Origin: Pictodentalium vernedei | Taxonomy: Eukaryota; Mollusca; Scaphopoda; Dentaliida; Dentaliidae | Length of the DNA stretch: 64,000 bases | NCBI GenBank assembly: GCA_031216915.1 | Contig: CM062292.1 | Location: 68,250,790 to 68,314,789 of the forward strand | Reading direction: 5' to 3' | In this document: positions 35,525 to 47,500 of the stretch, in pieces | How positions within the stretch are numbered: the first letter of the stretch is position 1 | Layout of the letters: each line of letters starts with the position of its first letter | Translations under genes and position numbers: made by a program | The notes under the pieces: model-generated | Databases searched by the model: none | Told to the model about the DNA's origin: nothing | What the model saw: the letters and a program-made list of their open reading frames with translations, nothing else

Positions 35525-36727
35525 TCGAAACATTCGTTGCCGCTTCGAGAATATTAAAATAACGATAATTAAAGGATAAAACATAGTTTGGGTCAATAAA
35601 CTCTGCACAAATGTAAGGAAATATGTGTACTATCGATTGTAGCCTGTAATAAGAGCGAAAGCTTGATATACTTTCCTAATTTCGAGTTTGAGTTCTCATA
35701 AAAACTTGATGGGAACTTTTTCTATAGGATTGAATGGTAAGAATCTGAACGTAGAGGGGTAGGACACTACGTTTGGATCGCTGAACTAGATCATCGATTT
35801 CTTCTGTCTAGTGATGGGACATGAAAATTTTCAAATTCATTCATATATATCATGTCATATATCATTTTTTAGGGAATTTCATCCTGAATACAAATCTGAA
35901 AGAATTATGTTAATACACCTAGTACTTCAAAAGTTATGGTGATTTCAATTTTCAAGATTTTCAAAATTTTCTGCAAGTTTGGATGTCGAAAAGCCCAATA
36001 CATGATATGCTTAGGTATAGCCCTCACAGGCTTACTGATGTTACTCACATATATCAAGTTATATGTCAGTGTAAAGGGCACTTCATTCTGAACACAAAAT
36101 TAAAAAGAATTTGTAATTTGGCCCACTGGTTCAGGAGTTACGACCATTTATATCCGATTATGTATTGAAGTTACGTTAACTCAGACAATTTCTGTAAAAA
36201 TGATTGGCGTGAATCTATGTACGGTCTCAGTCCGAATTGAAATGCCAGTTTAGTTATAATACTAAGTAGCATTTGAGTCTTGAAAGAAAATAATAGTCTG
36301 ATAAACTAGATCATTTATTTGTAGCAAGCCCTCCTCTTTTATTAGAGGGTGTAACCAAACCCTTAAATGAATAATGTTGAAGTAGGCCCTAGCGTTCGAC
36401 ATTCTCACAATTTGCCAAACTTAAGCAGTATTCTTGCTACACAGTGTGAGAAGGTCATCAATGTCCTTGATCACTACATGTAAATCAGCTATTTAAGAAA
36501 TCTTTTGAAAGCCCAGCTTCTTCCCTCTTTTGTGTTAAAGTACAGAATGAATCTCAACAGAGATAAGAATTTCAGTATATATTTATATGGTAATGTCATT
36601 TGGTAATTGAAAATATTTTTCAAAATCAAATAATTTACAGAACACTGTTCTCCTGCCAGATGTAAAATATCGGCAAAATTTAGATTCATAAACCCTGCCC
36701 CCATGCAAAAAAAATGACAATATTAAT
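35525..36727. other. Unassigned noncoding
   Basis: AT-rich; two similar stretches containing TATATATCATGTCATATATC / CACATATATCAAGTTATATG (35840-36120) suggest an old duplication. No gene seen. Confidence 0.4.
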
Positions 36728-36738
36728 AGCCTCCAATA

Positions 36739-37111
36739 TTATTATTATTTATTAGGGTTTAACGACACATTAACAGCCAAGGTCATGTTGTGTCGGTGAC
36801 AGTTTTACGAGTGGATGAAGTTGGAGTACCGGGAGAGAACCAACAAGCAGCTGCCAGCTCCCCAACATCGTAACTCCACACTGGTTCACAGGCAGGGTTA
36901 GATTGGTTGAAGTCGTGCAGTACGCCTTAGTACACTGTGTCATCGTGCCCCCAAGTGGACAATCGGGGGTGAAATGCCTTGCCCAAGGAGATAATGCAGA
37001 AGTTTGAATTGATCCCTCAGATGGTCACCCATCCAAGGACTAACTGGACTTGACATTGCTCAACTTTTGTGATCTGACAGGAACCGGTTACTGCAATGCC
37101 ACCGTGCCCCC
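36739..37111 (-). mobile_element. 5S rRNA-headed SINE with 11-bp target duplication
   Basis: Flanked by the direct repeat AGCCTCCAATA (36728-36738 and 37112-37122). On the minus strand the head contains TCAGATCACAAAAGTTGAGC and CCAGTTAGTCCTTGGATGGG, the 5S rRNA internal promoter (box A AAGCTAAGC-like, box C GGTTAGTACTTGGATGGG-like). The body is shared with the tRNA-headed SINEs (CCTTGGGCAAGGCATTTCAC, GGGGGCACGATGACAC, GTGGAGTTACGATGTTGGGG). The tail is TTAAACCCTAATAAATAATA. Full length, SINE3 class. Confidence 0.88.
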
Positions 37112-37414
37112 AGCCTCCAATAAGGTGTTGAATTGTCCTGGGTCCACGGTCATTAGTGAAATTTCAGTAAAAAGTTAGTTTACTAATTCATAAGTCTCAA
37201 CACAGTCAGCCTAGACAGCTATTGAACACACACACACAGTGACACACCAAAATTATTACCAGATGACAATACAGCGTAATGAATACCGCTTGTGACCAGA
37301 GAAATTAAAACCATGTCAGGGTGATCATCACGAGAATGTAATTATTTTAGTTGTGAACATAATGTTTGGTTCACTGACGCAGTTTCACCACAACACATGT
37401 ACATGTATACTTTT

Positions 37415-37800
37415 AATTTTTAATGCAAGAACTCCCACTGGTAACAGAGGTAATTTCACATGTTTTGATTCAACAGTTTTCACATTTTATTAAATTCTTT
37501 ATCAGTTATTTAATCCAAGAACTCCCACTGATAACAGATGGTGAGTTTGCACTGAGATTACACATTTTATTAAATTCTTTATTAGTTGTTTAATCCAAGA
37601 ACTCCCACTAGAAACTGATGGTGAGTTTGTACTGAGTTTTCACATTTTATTAATTTCTTTATTAGTTGTTTAATCCAAGAACTCCTACTGGTAACAGATG
37701 GTGAGTTTGTACCAAGCTTTCACTTCTTCATATTTAATCAAGTTTTTTTTCTTAGTTGTTTATGCATGAACACCCACTGGTAACAGAGGCAAGATTGCAT
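37415..37800. repeat. ~80-90-bp tandem repeat
   Basis: Five units with TAATCCAAGAACTCCCACTG, GGTAACAGATGGTGAGTTTG and TTTCACATTTTATTAA. The AAGAACTCCCAC core starts near 37425, 37515, 37595, 37675 and (diverged) 37764; central units are exactly 80 bp. No conserved ORF. Confidence 0.8.
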
Positions 37801-38054
37801 ATTGCATGCACTGCGCTGTACCCTTTTTTAAAAATACGGCATTATAATTTACATGTACATAATTTTTTAAAATTTTGTTTGCACATATATGGAGTGTTTT
37901 TCATCGGTGTCCTAATGATGATCACTCTGACAGTGTCTCCAGTGCCATTCTTTTCATAATAGTTCAACAATTTCTAAATTGGTAGGATCAGGCATTTTTT
38001 TGTTTACCAGCTGAGTGTAAATTAATTTAAAAATTTGATTTTTGAAATTAATAT

Positions 38055-38436
38055 TGGGGTGCAGTGGCATTGCGGTAACCGGTTCTTGTCAGATCACCAA
38101 AGTTGAGCAATGTCGAGTCCAGTTAGTCCTTGGATGGCTGACTGAGCGATCAATTCAGACTTCTACGTTGTGTCCTTGGGGAAGGCACTTCACCCTGATT
38201 GTCCACATGGGGGCATGATAACACCATGTACTAAGGCATACTGCATGTCGGTGGTGCGCATATATTCAACCAATCGAACCCTGCCTGTACTGCAATGTGG
38301 AGTTACGATGTTGGGGAGCTGGCAGCTGCTCAGTGGTTCCCTCTGGGTACTCTGTATCTGGCTCCCCCACCTGCAAAAACTGTCACCGACACAATATGTG
38401 ACCGTGGCTGTTAAACTCTAATAAATAAATAAATAA
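38055..38436 (+). mobile_element. 5S rRNA-headed SINE with 10-bp target duplication
   Basis: Flanked by AAATTAATAT (38045-38054 and 38437-38446). The head includes TCAGATCACCAAAGTTGAGC and CCAGTTAGTCCTTGGATGGC, clearly 5S rRNA-derived. The body is as at 36739-37111, with tail CTAATAAATAAATAAATA. The copy is full length. Confidence 0.88.
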
Positions 38437-38446
38437 AAATTAATAT

Positions 38447-40500
38447 CTGTGTGTTTAGTATTCAGAAACCCTGAATATCGAGGCAACTTGTCCCCTGGGT
38501 TCCAATGTGTTATTGTTCCCCCTGGCACATATAACACATTCGAACTCAGGGGACGAACTGGTGTGGCAAAACAAGCAGATGTCAAATTCAATGTTGACTG
38601 TAGTCTGTAGCACCAGTCACCACCCAAATTTGCAAAGAGAAACAAATTCCTTGACAAATTTTAATGTGAATAATTTTGTTAAAATTAAAAATTTATAGAG
38701 ACAAATAATTATTTGAAGCCAAATGAGTATTAAATAAATTAAATATGCTGAAATAAAATGTTTTTTCACAAAAAGGTAATGTACTGGCACTGAAAACTCC
38801 GATTACGTTGCAAGTTTATGAACGTCCCGTCAACATGTGCGTTTTGTTTACAAATTGAGTACACGTGACCGATAAAGCAAGCTGTTGAAGGCTGTCGTCG
38901 CATCGGTTCGGCAACTGAATTTAAAGTTTCCCGAGCAGCCGACTATCTCATGATTATGTAGAACTAAAAAAATGTCTGAGTCTAAGTGAATTATGCGGTT
39001 AAATTATGTTCTATAGAACGCGGAAGTCAATTTTTGCACGAAAACAGGCAAATTCCCCGTGCCTTTCCGACAGTAAATCTCAAAATATTCTTCAGTTAAT
39101 CAATTTATTCAAACGTCATTACAAAGGTTAGATACTTAGGATGACGTATTATAAAGGTTATTCCCATGATTCTGTTAATAGGTCAGCCAATGATGCAAGC
39201 CAATTGGTCCAAGCAAGAAGTCACGAGTGTATTAAAAATTCAAAATGGCAGCTTTCAAAATAAACAAAAGGGCGCAGCCATTACTCACTTCAAAGTATTT
39301 TCATGTTGTCAAAACGAGTTGAACTGAAATTTTGTCAACGTGAAATGTTAAGTCCATAGTCAATTGATGAAATGAGCCGAAAAATAAAGATATTGAGAAC
39401 ATTTATCCTAAAATAATCGTCAATTAAATTTCGATAATTTAGCATTGTGCAGAATGGGGAAAGCGATTTTGTCGTGACGTTGCCCATCGCTATTCTGTCT
39501 TTGGTTATTATTTATTGTATTGCTTGTACCACTCGCGTTGCATTTAGTACACTCTATTCCGTTTCGTGTGCTGTCACCCCTAGGTCTAGGAATAGGCATG
39601 CGTTCCAGTTCCATGTCCTGTAACTGGGAATAATTCGACCAGATGGTCCGACAGTTATTCTGCCAAGGACAAAATGGCCCACCACTGCAAGCTCTAGTCC
39701 ATAACCCCCCCCCCCCCCCCGCACCTTTTTAATAGAGGCTCTAGTGTATTCATTCATAGAGCCAATATACCGACCTCAGGATAAAAATGGCCTTGTTTGG
39801 AGTAATTCCGGGTAATTCGGGTGTTTAGGAGGACCCTACAGATACCGTCAATTTGGGTAATTGGATGTGGAACACTTGATTAATCTCAATCTGAAGCGTG
39901 TTCCAATTCCCGGGTGTTCAATACATACTCAAAATTTCTCTTATTTTGATTCGGACGTAACTGACAAAGCATCAGAAAAAGTTCCCCAAATTTCTTTGTA
40001 TTTCTTGTCGAAAGCGAGCGGACACAACATCCAGCTCGGGTGTACGGTTTCCTTAAAAATTGGGTTCTACAAGTGAAACGATGTATCGCTTACAGAAAAA
40101 TACATCAAAATTCCAAAACGTCAGATTCAAAGAAATGCGAAATCTTGTAAACATAGTATCTAGTATGAATGAGTTAATTTAATATTTTTTGGACGACAGA
40201 ATTTCACACAGAAAAAGAAAAGAAACTTTTACATTGAAGGGCGATTTGCTGAGTTCCAGGCTGAAGTTTAAACTTTGTATCAGCAAAGTAAGTTTCAGGA
40301 GAGACACATCTCAATCAATCACTTGCAAAATCCACACTATCAAAATACTCTAATAACTGAAAATAATACAGTACCAGAAATATTTTTCGATATTGATTAC
40401 TTATTGAAACAGGCGAGTCGGCAAACGCACCGTTAAAAAAGTAGGAATAAAACTGGACAAATTTGCATTGAACTCATCTAATTTCGCGCTCCATGACGCG
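38447..40500. other. Unassigned noncoding with one hairpin and a C run
   Basis: An imperfect hairpin lies at 38481-38568 (GTCCCCTGGGTTC...GAACTCAGGGGAC, ATGTGTTAT/ATAACACAT). A C homopolymer is at 39706-39720. I see no exon or known element in the remaining sequence. Confidence 0.45.
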
Positions 40501-40514
40501 CAGGATGGTAGGGT

Positions 40515-40725
40515 ACGGGTCCCTTCGCCACCAGGAATTATACCCATATCGTCCGCAACAACTTTACTCAAATCGTCCGCCGCAATTCGAATACACCCAA
40601 ACCGTCCCCTGGCCGAACCGTCCTCTAGCAATTTGACCCAAACCGTCCTCCAATCTAACCCGAACCGTCCTCCACAGCGACCGAACCGTCCTCTGAGCAA
40701 TTTGACCCGAACCGTCCTCCAGGGA
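40515..40725. repeat. Iterated CCCAAACCGTCC motif, left block
   Basis: About eight variants of GACCCGAACCGTCCTCC / ACCCAAATCGTCCGC in one orientation. The reverse complement recurs at 43130-43265 and 46385-46475. Confidence 0.8.
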
Positions 40726-40847
40726 AAGAGCGAATGAGAGAGAGGAGTAGTAGAATAATAACATAAAACTGATTGTTTATTTATTGATTTTATTTATTTT
40801 TTCATTTTCAACTACGCTTCAAACGTTTTTTTTTTTACAAAACATAA

Positions 40848-42120
40848 TAACGATTAGAAAGCGAAGAGGGGCTAGCGAAGATGCTGGGAATTGTTGGGAA
40901 TATGGGAGCAAATGGAGACTCGAACTTAATGAAAGCAAGAGCAAAGTTATACCCGTGGGCCGCAAAGTGGACCCCACTCGAAGGTGGAGAGTGGGGGAGT
41001 TCTGCATTCCGGAAGGTAGCAGTAGACTTCTTAGTGTAGGAGAGACTAGTGACTATGAGTACCTGGGGGTAAATATAAACATCACAGGAAGAGGCATCTA
41101 CCGAAAACACACAAATAAATTGATTCTGAAGGGGAAGCGAATCCTTAACCAAATGAAACTTATAGGGAGAAACAGTTTCAATAAGGTTTTCATGGGGAAA
41201 ACTATTTGGGAAATGGTGGGTCTGCCAAGTATAACATACGGTACGGAAGTTGTACCCCTAAACCACACAGCTGTTAAGAGCTTGGAAATCCTGCAGAACG
41301 ATGCAGGCTGATGGATAACAGGCTCGAGTAATGCTGCAGCGCTAGAAGCGATCAGGGGTGATCTTGGGTGAATGAGGATCAAGGACAGGGTAGACCTATT
41401 GAAACTCGGTTATCTTAATTATTTGGTAAATCTCCCCGGTAGCCGATGGTGTAAAGTAATGTTCCTGAGAACTTTCAACTCAAATATCAAGACGGGGTGG
41501 ATGGTCCAAGTGAGGGAGCTAGTAGAAAACTACTCATTGGAGATCTCGGACCTTGACGTTGGGGCAAACCAGGGCAAAAAGATCGTCAGAGAAAGGGTCA
41601 TGGAGGATTGTAACTGTAATTGGCGAGAGGGGGGGTCAAATCAAAGAGGTCTTTGGGTGGCCTGCATGATAAAGAGAAGCCTGGTTTTGAAGAGTACCTT
41701 GATGGCACCTTTGGGGGGTCACTGTTGTTCAGGCTGAGGTCGCGGTCCCCTGGAGCTGAGGGGAAAATTGGGAAAAAACAGTGAAAAGGAGTGCCAGATG
41801 TGTAACTTGGGTGTGGTGGAGACCCTGGAACACTTTCTTATAGAATGCCCAAAATATCAGTCTAAAAGAACAAGGTTCACGGGGGAGTATAATGGGGAAG
41901 TGGGATGGGAGAATGAAGGACATGTGGTTAGGGGCGACTCAAAGGAGAGGGTTAATATACTAATTGAAGAGATTGGGAAGAATGGGGCAAGGGATGTCAT
42001 CAAGCAGTTCGTCTCTGAGTGTTGGGAGGAGAGAAGAGGCGCGGGAATAGGGAGGCAGTTGGTAGAACATAGGTAACCAAGGCCTTCTCATACAAGAACC
42101 GTGACAAATCAGCAGCCGGC
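40848..42120 (+). pseudogene. Non-LTR retrotransposon (LINE) fragment, RT C-terminus and zinc knuckle
   Basis: The translated sequence shows the end of a LINE reverse transcriptase and its thumb: LELNESKSKVIPVGR, YEYLGVNINI, LPSITYGTEVVPL. It continues through WCKVMFLRTFN and ends with the C-terminal finger CQMCNLGVVETLEHFLIECP typical of many LINE clades. The 5' part is missing, as usual for LINEs. In-frame TGA stops interrupt it at 41309-41311 and 41369-41371, and the frame appears to slip around 41715-41750. The 3' end is a TTATTATTATTATGATT tract rather than poly(A). The clade is not assigned. The fragment lies within the MULE-like region and is younger than its left terminus. Confidence 0.8.
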
Positions 42121-42267
42121 CGAAGTGTTATTGTTATTATTATTATGATTACGTGACACGAATACATGATGACAAAAACAATATTTCTGATAATAATAAT
42201 AGTGAACAAACATGATTTCTGATTACTTAGAGGTGATGAGCTACTTTCTATTCTTTCTCTTTTTTTG

Positions 42268-42475
42268 GGGGGGGGGGGGGGTGCTGGTGGGGGGGGGGGG
42301 GGGGTGCGTTTATGAGTGATTTTCACTTTTAACCAGGCATTATTTCTTTTCTGGGGGAGGGGGGAGGCTGTTTACAAATATAATGTTTTTGTTATCATGC
42401 ATTGAAAATTACCGGCAGTGATTTTCAATGCATGATAACAGAAGATAATATTTTTAAACAGGCATTGTTTCTTTA

Positions 42476-42546
<71 letters not shown>

Positions 42547-42558
42547 CTGGGGGGGGGG
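42268..42558. repeat. G homopolymer tracts including a 70-G run, and a palindrome
   Basis: G runs at 42268-42302 are followed by a 70-base G run at 42477-42546 and a further G run to 42558. Between them is a palindrome with GTTATCATGCATTGAAAAT and its complement (42391-42438). Two similar flanking blocks (AACAGGCATT...TTTACAAATATAAT) suggest the unit was duplicated around the G tract. The length of the run may be an assembly estimate. Confidence 0.85.
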
Positions 42559-42579
42559 ATTCTATTTACAAATATAATT

Positions 42580-42827
42580 TTTTGTAAACCTGATTTATGT
42601 CTACTTTTTCCCTTTTTTCCATTTGCCGACTTATTTTCCCTTTTTGATTCCTCCGACGGTTTTATTAGCTCCAATTTTTTTTTCTCGAACTGTTCTTTTT
42701 GGGCCATAACATCCGAGCGCAGACCCTCAATAGTATCGTTCAATCTGGCTATCTCTTTTTGAAAACGAGACAACATCGATGTTAAATCCACTCCCGAAGT
42801 GGGTTTAGTGGTGGAGTTAGTTGCCAT
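42580..42827 (-). CDS. Small coiled-coil ORF, unrecognised
   Basis: Reading from an ATG at 42825-42827, about 85 residues before the ORF runs into the G tract: SMLSRFQKEIARLNDTIEGL and SDVMAQKEQFEKKKLELI form a plausible heptad coiled coil, followed by a lysine-rich stretch (ENKSANGKKGKSRHK). It could be the first exon of a transposon protein or a LINE ORF1 head; no homology recognised. The C-terminal polyproline translated from the G run is not meaningful. Confidence 0.35.
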
Positions 42828-43129
42828 TTCACTGTTCAGTTATCAGTTATTGTCTAATGCCAGAAGAAGACATTGCCTAAAAAACAACAACACCGGTACA
42901 ATCTTTGTAATTACTATAGTTAGTAATTAAAGTAACAAACAGTGAGTGACCATCGATTAACTGAACTCAAATTGGGTTTTCACAATCAAAAATCAAAGAA
43001 CTTCTACTAAAATATAATCAAATGTAAACTAAAAAAACATGTTCTCACAATAATAGTTTCAAAGTTTATTCAACATGTTAAAAAAATTAAAAGAAACATT
43101 CAATTTTTTTTCATTTTCTACTTATTTTC

Positions 43130-43265
43130 ACTGGAGGACGGTTTGGGTGTATTAGTGGACGGTTTGGGTCAAAATGTAGCAGACAGTTTGGGTCAAATTG
43201 CAGAGGACGGTTTGGCCAGAGGACGGTTTGGGTGTAATTCCCGCAATTTTACCCAAATCGTCCGC
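43130..43265. repeat. Iterated GGACGGTTTGGGT motif, inverted relative to 40515-40725
   Basis: About six copies of GAGGACGGTTTGGGTGTA-type motif; the end TTTTACCCAAATCGTCCGC is in the opposite sense, so the block itself is partly palindromic. It pairs with 40515-40725 around the LINE and G tract. Confidence 0.75.
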
Positions 43266-44250
43266 TATGAAATAATTATTTTGCTTATCTGTTATTTTCT
43301 TTTTCATTTATTTTTTTAGGACTTTTTTTGTCATTGTTATTGCTATTAATTTATATTAATTTATTTATGTACTTAATTGTTTGTCATTCCGACATTGTTT
43401 GTTTATCTGTAGCAGGGAGCATATTGTCTCCCTTACATCTAGTCAACGTTTGATGTACGTTTTGTAGTGGTGTGAGGTTGAGGTGTTTGAGGAGCGGTTT
43501 TGTACCCTCCCAAGCACCTACGTGTGCCGGTATCGTGCGGGAGGGGGGGACACTCCAATGCATAGTATTGAAGTGGTGCTCGTGATATTGGTCCGTTCAT
43601 GGGTCTTGGTGTGGCAGCAATAATTTATGTTATATAAAACCTGGTTTGTTTTCCATCGCTGTGTACATTGTTGTAAAATATTTAGGTTTGTGTTAAAATT
43701 TGGTCGAGGCTTTTTGCGGGTTTCCGTCCACGTTAAAAGAGAGAAAAATACAAGGTAAAACACTATTTACCTAACTTTCTCTCTCTTGACATACCATTTT
43801 TACTGGAGTGAAACAATTCGCTCTGTTGTTCGCTCGCTCATTTGTGTAAAGTGGCGAGCGCTGTGAAATTGGCAGCCAGGTGCCTGTGGGCAGCTGGCTG
43901 GGAATTTTAGAGCTCCCCTCATTACTCCCTTCATTACTAAAATTGCTGTCTACTAATTTATGAAACGGCTCTCCTCCTTCCCACGTCAGACTGAATGGCA
44001 TTTATAAACGATCAGAATCTGATGTGTGTGGATAAATAAAATTGTGGTTTAAACTCAGAGTTATTTTCTTTAAGAGATCTGAATCCATGCTATTAAAGAA
44101 TAGTGGCACCCTAGACCCGCTACTCTTTTACATATCAACTTTGATTACTGATCAAAGTATATTGTTCCAATTTCTTTTATGTGTTTTGATGTGAGTAACA
44201 GCATTTGGCTATAAATTAACAGTGCACCAGCGTTAGGTCATAAGTTCATC
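43266..44250. other. Unassigned noncoding
   Basis: AT-rich with no recognisable element. Nothing supports an exon here. Confidence 0.4.
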
Positions 44251-44577
44251 ATGGAATCTGACATTTGCGTGTATTGCTCGGAAAGATGCCGGGAAAGGCA
44301 ACAATCAACCCAGTGTGATTCCTGCAAAAGATGGCAGCACAGAAAATGTCAAACTGGAATATCACAAGACCTTTACCGGAGAAAGAATAAGGGTTTAGAA
44401 GTTCTTCTAGACTGGAGATGTTATACAGTACGTGACAAGCGGATTACATCTCCAACACCCAACGCGGTGATAGCATTGCAGAAAATAACCGGGATAAACC
44501 AGGATTCCCGGTGTTGGTCAAAGAAAAAAATCACTGGGTCATGCGGTGTTTTTCTGTGTAAAGGATTAGTTACATAA
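44251..44577 (+). CDS. PHD-like zinc-finger ORF, probable transposon exon
   Basis: From the ATG at 44251 the first 58 residues show CVYCSER...CDSCKRWQHRKCQTGIS followed by DWRC, i.e. the Cys/His spacing of a treble-clef/PHD-like finger. I recall this module ('WQHRxCxTGIS...DWRC') at the head of FLYWCH/MULE-type transposase proteins in marine invertebrates. The remaining 50 residues are translation of the dispersed repeat that begins at 44423 and are probably not original protein. A splice donor near the end of DWRC would be expected but is not obvious. It belongs with the MULE exons at 46557-46847. Confidence 0.5.
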   Translation: MESDICVYCSERCRERQQSTQCDSCKRWQHRKCQTGISQDLYRRKNKGLEVLLDWRCYTVRDKRITSPTPNAVIALQKITGINQDSRCWSKKKITGSCGVFLCKGLVT

Positions 44578-44830
44578 TTGATTTTCATGTCTCTGGACTG
44601 ACTCTACTTGCTACTGAATAAATTACTGGTTTCTGTCGTGTTCATTGCTGGGTTATTAATCTCACCACCACGTTCCTCAAGAGAACATGTGCCGCAGACT
44701 AGCTATTTTATTTTTTAGTTGTGAGAAAGTTGCGAGCGTTCTGCGGGGGACACAGTCAAGTTTGATGAGGACCATAAATTGATGATATGCGAAACATAAA
44801 CTTGAAGCGTATCTAGGGAGTTTTAAAAAT
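44423..44830 (+). repeat. Dispersed repeat shared with 13545-14060
   Basis: Plus-strand match to the minus strand of 13545-14060, with an internal deletion relative to it around 44720. It is followed by AT-rich sequence and a C run (45039-45059). Confidence 0.65.
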
Positions 44831-45772
44831 TTTCGATTTTATCAATTGTAATAAAATATATATAAAATTTCCAATACCAAAAAAAACAGTGTTCTTTTAG
44901 TATTAATAATAATATATATATATATTATTGAAATTGATAGAATCGAAAATTGCGTTGAGTGCATGTGCCACAAATCATAACAATCAATGTTACCGAAAAT
45001 AGAATGTCACCGAAAATAGACCCGAAAAATGCAACCACCACACCCCCCCCCCCCCCCACCCCCACCTCCCAGTATTTTTCCATTAGAAATTTGTCATTTC
45101 CCCAGTGACATTTCACCCCGTGAGTTGGGATAGAACAGCAGTACATTATTCGGTTAACATGCTATAGAGATTGACTACTGTAAATTACTTGCCAGTGGTA
45201 CCTACGACATTGACAGTGCTCTCACTCCATTGAAAAATGAAGTCCACTGTGCTTTCAACAACTTGTTTTGGGTATGAGGTGGGAATGGGTTCTTAAACCC
45301 GTAAAAAACAACAACAAAATCTTCATGTAACAAACAGTGATTTTATTAACAGAAACGGCAATAAATTGTTGACATTTCCCAAGCGTTAAAAACAAATGGC
45401 GTCGCACAATGTTCACACATGTACATGTAGAAGTCGAGCGTCCCACACAATTCAGTGCCACAACTCGTTGTCACAGGACAACCGAATATCTAATTCAGTG
45501 GTGACAAAATTTCACCAGTCTTCTTTTCTTTCACAATATATGTGGGCGCACGTTTTGTAATATAGACATTCCGACCAGCGGATTTTACGATCCGGACGTT
45601 TCGGCCCACCTTTTTAAGCAAAGTGAATATTACAGCCATTAAATTTTATTAAAATGAACCGAACTGAAATGTTCGCTTTGTTTAAAAAGGCGGCCTGAAA
45701 CATTCGACCAGAATGCTTTGAGTAAAAAAGCACACTCACCCGCCTCTTTACGGACGAAAGCCCACATAAGGG

Positions 45773-46033
45773 ATGGCTAAATCACAATCGACTAATTTCA
45801 CCATGCCGTCTCTAAATACAGAAAATCTGTCTAGTGCAGCAGCAATCTTGGAAGATGAAATGGAACAGCAAGATGTCCAAGTCCAGGTCAACGAACCGGA
45901 GACTCATCAAGAGGTTGAGCAACAGGAATTCCACAGACTATCTCAACTGAACGAAAGCATACCAAGGGCCGAGCATGTACGAGATGTTGAAGTTTTCATG
46001 GAGAATTCTCTCGAAGTAGAATACAGGATATAA
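45773..46033 (+). CDS. Acidic/Gln-rich 86-aa ORF, unrecognised
   Basis: Begins MAKSQSTNFTMPSLNTENLS and contains an acidic glutamine-rich stretch (EDEMEQQDVQVQVNEPETHQ). Composition is unlike the surrounding random translations. It may be a linker exon of the MULE-type protein between the finger ORF and the transposase exons. No family recognised. Confidence 0.3.
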   Translation: MAKSQSTNFTMPSLNTENLSSAAAILEDEMEQQDVQVQVNEPETHQEVEQQEFHRLSQLNESIPRAEHVRDVEVFMENSLEVEYRI

Positions 46034-46556
46034 AATCATTGTAAAGTTATTTCATTATGAGTAGTGTTTCTCAACACTAAGTAATCCATATTTAGCTAAA
46101 TTTCGCCGGCAAAAATGTTAAATGTTTCCCCATTATTTTGCAATTATACCAATTTTGATGTGCTCTATATGTATTTTCCTGTATATTTCACAGATTTAGA
46201 TGTGCCCTACATGTATTTTCATGTATATTTCACAAATTTCGATGTGCCATATATGTATTTTAATGTATTTTAATAATATACTATATTTGTTTTTTCAAGT
46301 ATTTCCATTGCTATATAAATAAATATATAAAAATAAGTAAAAAAAGTGTCAAGAGTTGTTTTTTTTTTCTCTTGCCCATCCTCGATTTCTCTAGCAGACG
46401 AATTGGGTAAAATTGTAGCAGACGATTCAGGTTCACTGGCAGACGATTTGGGTCAAATTGTTAGCGGTCAGTATGGGTGTATCCGTCCACCAGTGGCGAG
46501 TTGGCCCGATTTCTGGTGGCAACTTGGTCCACTTTGCTGATTTCGAACAGGAGCCG

Positions 46557-46847
46557 CGCCGACTCTGTTGAGGTTTTCCAGGCTATAACATCCAACCTGA
46601 ACCAGCCAGAAGTAACAGATTTTGTATTGGACTATGAAACAGGTAATTAATCCTTTTTTTTCTGTTAACTTAATACGAATAATTACGTATATAATTTCAA
46701 TGTTTATTATATTATTGTCTAATGAAATTTTATGTGTTTTTTACAGCATGGCACAGACGAATGAACACGTTTGGGACCGGCATAAGCTTCTACAAATTGG
46801 TACCACTTTTGCAAAAGGAAGCCAGGAATGCTGAAACTGAGGGTTAG
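46557..46847 (+). pseudogene. MULE-type transposase fragment, two exons
   Basis: Exon piece 46557-46642 encodes SVEVFQAITSN...VTDFVLDYET, resembling the MULE domain 'tDfE' catalytic-acid segment, and ends at a GTAATT donor (GT 46643-46644). After a 104-bp intron with a TTTTTTACAG acceptor, 46747-46847 encodes WHRRMNTFGTGISFYKLVPL and LQKEARNAE, then a stop (46845-46847). That resembles the 'FHRRLN...FY.LV.LLHKEA' segment found after the MULE domain in FLYWCH/MULE proteins. The block between the two motifs (the FHW...W part) is absent, so the copy is inactive. Plus strand, downstream of the finger ORF. Confidence 0.5.
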
Positions 46848-47002
46848 ATAGGTCGACCTGGAAAGTGATGTCCGATTGAAATACACTAAGATGGCAACCG
46901 ACAGCACCATGTGAGGTTCAATCGTAGAATTAGGTATCAGTGTGTTACTTTATCTGGAGGTATTATGTTTGGGATGGAAATATAATGAGGCATCACTTGT
47001 GC

Positions 47003-47320
47003 TACAGTTAAAACTAGAAGTCCTGTCATGAAATGCGCACAAATAGCACGTTGGTATGCGCGTTAATATACGCGTTATGGCCCAAGTAAAGCTATCAAAT
47101 TCTGTACATATGGCCTGTGCACAAGCAATGTTTCAGCCAATGGACCTCCGGGTAACCCGGAGGTCCATTGGCAGAAACATTGCATGTGTTTGCTTTGAGT
47201 AACCAAGAGAAACTGCCGTGCTTTGGATGCCATTCGGTATGGCAATTGCGTGCAATCCCAACGCGCAATTAAGCCTAGATAAGCGCACTATTCGTGACAG
47301 GACTTCTAGTTTTAACTGTA
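47003..47320. mobile_element. TA-flanked hairpin MITE, copy 5
   Basis: Full 318-bp copy. Its central stem AATGGACCTCCGGGTAACCC...GGAGGTCCATT is nearly perfect, like copies 1-4. TA at both borders. Confidence 0.85.
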
Positions 47321-47409
47321 GATGTATGTTATTAAACAATGACATTATTTCCATTAATCGTCGGTGCTATATGTGTGCTATATATGTGTGTTACTAGTTT
47401 GATGTTTAA

Positions 47410-47500
47410 CCCTTTACCCAACACAGCTTTTGAGAAAAAATATTAAATTTCCAATTTCCAATAAAACCATACAAACATGGATATTCATTCAAAACTTATT
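47410..47500. mobile_element. TTAA-type MITE, left end only
   Basis: TTAA (47406-47409) followed by CCCTTTACCCAACACAGC and CCAATAAAACCATACAAACATGG, matching 34146-34385. No right end found. Confidence 0.55.

Noticed and set aside
38060-38140. 5S rRNA-like sequence.
   Set aside because: Diverged and fused to a SINE body with target duplications; not a 5S gene.
42402-42587. ORFs rich in Gly or Pro across the G tract.
   Set aside because: Pure translation of a homopolymer.
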